Assembly (NCBI RefSeq): GCF_002455975.1
Contig: NZ_DKLM01000098.1
Location: forward strand, 1 to 7,410
Direction of reading: 5' to 3'
DNA from: Clostridium sp. UBA6640
GTDB taxonomy: Bacteria > Bacillota > Clostridia > Clostridiales > Clostridiaceae
DNA: 7,410 bases
Shown: positions 5,409 to 7,410 of the stretch, piece after piece
Layout of the letters: each line of letters opens with the position of its first letter
Position numbering within the stretch: position 1 is the first letter of the stretch
Program-made: the position numbers and the translations under genes
The notes under the pieces: generated by a model
Database searches by the model: none
What the model saw: only the letters and a program-made list of their open reading frames with translations
Told to the model about the DNA's origin: nothing

Positions 5409-5930
5409 CTATAGAAGTTCATCTCCTTCTTGCCAATCTATTGGACAAAGTCCTCCTGATTTAAGTGCTTTTAATACTCTCAATGTTTCATCAGCACTTC
5501 TACCAACATTTAAATCATGTACAACTGAATACTTAACTTCTCCACTTGGATCAATTATAAATAATCCTCTTAAAGAAATTCCTTGCTCTTCAACAAGTGT
5601 ACCATAGTCTTTTGAAACTTGTTTTGTCATATCTGAAGCCATAGGAAAATTGATTTCTCCAAGGCCATTTTTTATCCATGCTTGATGTGAATATTCTGAG
5701 TCAACACTTACTGATAATAACTCTGCACCCATTGCTTTGAATTCATTAGCTCTCTTACTGAATCCTGTAATTTCTGTTGGACATACAAAAGTAAAATCTA
5801 ATGGGTAAAAAAACATAACCAGCCATTTACCATTGTAATCTGATAATTTTATCTCCTTAAAATCACTTCCATCACCACTAACTGAATTCATCTTAAAATC
5901 TGGTGCCCTTTTCCCTACTAATCTTTCCAT
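5409..5930 (-). CDS. Typical 2-Cys peroxiredoxin (AhpC/Prx1 type)
   Basis: This cytoplasmic enzyme reduces hydrogen peroxide, organic peroxides or peroxynitrite. In its 173 aa the peroxidatic cysteine is C50 in YPLDFTFVCPTE, with the conserved proline 43, threonine 47 and arginine 121 (SLRG). The resolving cysteine is C162 in GGLCPIDW. NGLG (88-91) stands where sensitive enzymes have GGLG, and the protein ends GDELL without the YF-type helix, so it should resist overoxidation. GGAGGAG upstream supports the start. The gene is alone; no AhpF-like reductase is adjacent, so the electron donor is unknown. A Fur/PerR-like operator overlaps the promoter, suggesting derepression by peroxide or iron limitation. 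Two inverted MITE copies lie on either side. Confidence 0.95.
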   Translation of the reverse strand: MERLVGKRAPDFKMNSVSGDGSDFKEIKLSDYNGKWLVMFFYPLDFTFVCPTEITGFSKRANEFKAMGAELLSVSVDSEYSHQAWIKNGLGEINFPMASDMTKQVSKDYGTLVEEQGISLRGLFIIDPSGEVKYSVVHDLNVGRSADETLRVLKALKSGGLCPIDWQEGDELL

Positions 5931-6002
5931 ACATTTCTCCTCCTCAAATTCTAATTACCTTATTTTTTCTCATTTTGTGTTTTATATACCTTTTATGATT
6001 CC

Positions 6003-6031
6003 ATTATATATCATATGAAAACAATTATCAA
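6003..6031 (-). promoter_or_regulatory. Sigma-A promoter of the peroxiredoxin gene
   Basis: TTGATA (6026-6031) and TATAAT (6003-6008) are separated by 17 bp on the minus strand, five of six and six of six consensus matches. Transcription should start near 5996, giving a leader of about 65 nt. Confidence 0.85.
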
Positions 6032-6035
6032 TATC
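6017..6035 (-). promoter_or_regulatory. Fur/PerR-type operator over the peroxiredoxin -35 box
   Basis: GATATTGATAATTGTTTTC matches the classical 19-bp Fur box GATAATGATAATCATTATC at 15 of 19 positions. It contains the 7-1-7 form TGATAAT-T-GTTTTCA with a perfect left half. It covers the -35 element, so a bound Fur-family repressor would block RNA polymerase. Given the target gene, the peroxide sensor PerR is the more likely ligand than iron-sensing Fur, but the site alone cannot decide. Confidence 0.65.
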
Positions 6036-6210
6036 AAATAACAATTATTATTGATTTAAGTAATTAATTTTTATACTATATGCTTTGGAAATATTTACTT
6101 TATAACTTACATATATTAGAATTTAGTTATCTATGTATTATAATTTATTACCATAAATAAACTATCTTAAAAATTAACATACAACTATTATGTAGTTGCG
6201 TCCTTAAATA

Positions 6211-6421
6211 TTCCAATTCACAACTTAAAATAATTCACAATTTATAATTGATAGGGAAATTAATTTTTATCAAACTAACTTTCTTTAATGGATTTTTAAC
6301 TAGCAATGCAATTGCTAGTTATTCTATGGTGAACACTGTTCGCCGCTACAGCTAATTAATTTAAAATTTCTAAGTTTTTGCTGAGAAATCTCCATAACTG
6401 TGAATTTTGCATTGTGAACTA
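6211..6421 (-). mobile_element. MITE-like dispersed repeat, copy 2 (inverted)
   Basis: Read on the minus strand this element has the same order of blocks as copy 1: AGTTCACAATGCA, then ATTCACAGTTATGGA and ATTTCTCA, then GTAGCGGCGAACAGTGTTC, then ACTAGCAAT/ATTGCTAGT with a TGC loop, and a right end AAATTGTGAATTA. At about 210 bp it is longer than copy 1 because of extra AT-rich sequence on both sides of the central hairpins. It has no coding capacity. Its end lies about 60 bp before the TraX-family gene, so it may contribute promoter or leader sequence. The gap from 6061 to 6210 is AT-rich; I see only a short CAACTA/TAGTTG hairpin near 6182-6198. Confidence 0.8.
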
Positions 6422-6479
6422 AGTAATATAAAAGATCTATATTAAAACTTATAAAATACAACTTAAAGGAGGTTCAATT

Positions 6480-7334
6480 ATGCTTAATAGATTTCAATTA
6501 AAACTTATAATGATTTTTTTTATGTTACTTGACCATATAGCAAGCTTTGTACCCAATACCCCTTTATGGTTTCACTACATAGGAAGATTAGTAGCACCTA
6601 CATTTTTCTTTTTATTAATAGATGGGTATTTTCATACAAGAAGCAAATATAATTATGCGAAAAGACTTTTTGTTGCATCTGGAATAATGGCATCTGGTAA
6701 CATGTTAATAACCACTATTTTTCCTTCTGGAATAACTAATGGAGACGTAAATATATATTTAATTGGTATTATAATTACAGCTGCAGTGCTGATATCAACT
6801 TATATTGCATATAAAACTCCTTCTAAAAATATGTTTAGAATAATTTTCTGTGGAGTTATAATGCTCTTAGCCCCTATAATATTTTCTATTTTCTTCACTG
6901 ATGTTAGAGGAGTTAACAATAATATTTTTTTATCTATGGCATTTTCTATAGTATTATTAAATTTTATTGAAATACGTAATAAAGAAAATAATAACTCTTT
7001 AACTTCTTTATCCATAGTGACAATACTATTTTTATCATTGTTTACGGAAGGTTCTACTTTAGGTCCTATACTTACATTTATTTTCTATCACTTTAGGGAT
7101 AAAAAACTTTCTTTAGTTTTATTTTATTCTATATTTTCATTATTATTTATGGGCAGTAATTTTAGCTATAATGGATTATTCGTAGAAAATATACAATGGA
7201 TGATGATATTTTCCATACCATTCTTCTTTTCCTATAATGGAAAAAAAGGTAGTGATATAAAATATTTATTTTATGCTTTCTATCCTATACATATATGGAT
7301 ACTCTATATAATAGGATTTTTTATGAAAAGATGA
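6480..7334 (+). CDS. TraX-family integral membrane protein
   Basis: This 284-aa protein is almost entirely hydrophobic, with about eight membrane helices. The N-terminal stretch LKLIMIFFMLLDHIASF, then IGRLVAPTFFFLLIDGYFHTR and YAKRLFVASGIM (about residues 8-71), is the pattern I recognise from the TraX family. The C-terminal YAFYPIHIWILYIIGF also fits. In the F plasmid TraX acetylates the N-terminus of pilin; chromosomal Firmicute members have no established role, and no conjugation genes are nearby, so acyl transfer is only a family-based guess. AAAGGAGG about 7 nt before the ATG is a near-perfect ribosome site. No convincing promoter could be fixed in the 58 bp after the MITE copy. Confidence 0.85.
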   Translation: MLNRFQLKLIMIFFMLLDHIASFVPNTPLWFHYIGRLVAPTFFFLLIDGYFHTRSKYNYAKRLFVASGIMASGNMLITTIFPSGITNGDVNIYLIGIIITAAVLISTYIAYKTPSKNMFRIIFCGVIMLLAPIIFSIFFTDVRGVNNNIFLSMAFSIVLLNFIEIRNKENNNSLTSLSIVTILFLSLFTEGSTLGPILTFIFYHFRDKKLSLVLFYSIFSLLFMGSNFSYNGLFVENIQWMMIFSIPFFFSYNGKKGSDIKYLFYAFYPIHIWILYIIGFFMKR

Positions 7335-7342
7335 TTTGATGT

Positions 7343-7386
7343 TAGTTCTCCCGCGCTGGCACACAGGTATATCAATGGAGAATCTA
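7343..7386. repeat. GC-rich imperfect inverted repeat after the TraX-family gene
   Basis: TTCTCC (7346-7351) pairs with GGAGAA (7377-7382), extended by TAG/CTA (7343-7345 with 7384-7386) across a one-base bulge. The loop contains a GC-rich core (CGCGCTGGCACACAGG) quite unlike the surrounding sequence. It lies 9 bp after the stop codon and lacks a U-run, so it is not a standard terminator. It may be a dispersed repeat or the edge of an element continuing past the window. Confidence 0.45.
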
Positions 7387-7410
7387 CGGAAATTAAGAAT
7401 TAAGTATGAA

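Noticed and set aside
5392..5607. Plus-strand open frame of 71 codons
   Set aside because: It is antisense to the peroxiredoxin C-terminal region.
6800..7015. Minus-strand open frame of 71 codons
   Set aside because: It is antisense to the TraX-family gene and has no ribosome site.

Overview
The window is very AT-rich, with strong GGAGG-type ribosome binding sites, near-consensus sigma-A promoters, a Gram-positive T-box leader, a lipoprotein substrate-binding protein and U-tailed hairpin terminators. Together these point to a low-GC Firmicute, most likely a Clostridium sensu stricto. The dispersed TTCACAAT-bounded repeats resemble those I associate with the C. botulinum group I / C. sporogenes cluster; that species guess is inference.

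Layout, left to right. Positions 1-76 hold a GC-rich hairpin and a short palindrome resembling repeat ends. Positions 77-409 hold a complete minus-strand T-box leader (promoter, 5' hairpin, Stem I, T-box, terminator); its regulated gene lies off the left edge. Positions 662-1386 carry two small minus-strand genes for three-helix membrane proteins, with a consensus promoter upstream and a hairpin downstream. Positions 1682-4332 are a minus-strand NitT/TauT-type ABC importer operon (ATPase, permease, lipoprotein binding protein), closed by a good terminator. A divergent AT-rich spacer separates it from a plus-strand L,D-transpeptidase-fold gene (4532-5050), which ends in a perfect 34-bp palindrome and a terminator. 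A typical 2-Cys peroxiredoxin follows on the minus strand (5409-5930), with a Fur/PerR-like operator over its -35 box. It sits between two inverted copies of one MITE-like repeat (5101-5244 and 6211-6421). A plus-strand TraX-family membrane protein (6480-7334) closes the coding part, followed by a second GC-rich hairpin.

The genes look like separate transcription units: import of an unidentified small molecule, cell-wall modification, peroxide defence, and membrane proteins of unknown function. I do not see a defence system, a CRISPR array, a transposase or an obvious novel multi-gene system. The most unusual signals are non-coding. The T-box transcript and the L,D-transpeptidase transcript are both predicted to begin with nearly the same 5'-terminal hairpin. 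The MITE pair brackets the peroxiredoxin gene, and a 34-bp palindrome covers the transpeptidase stop codon.
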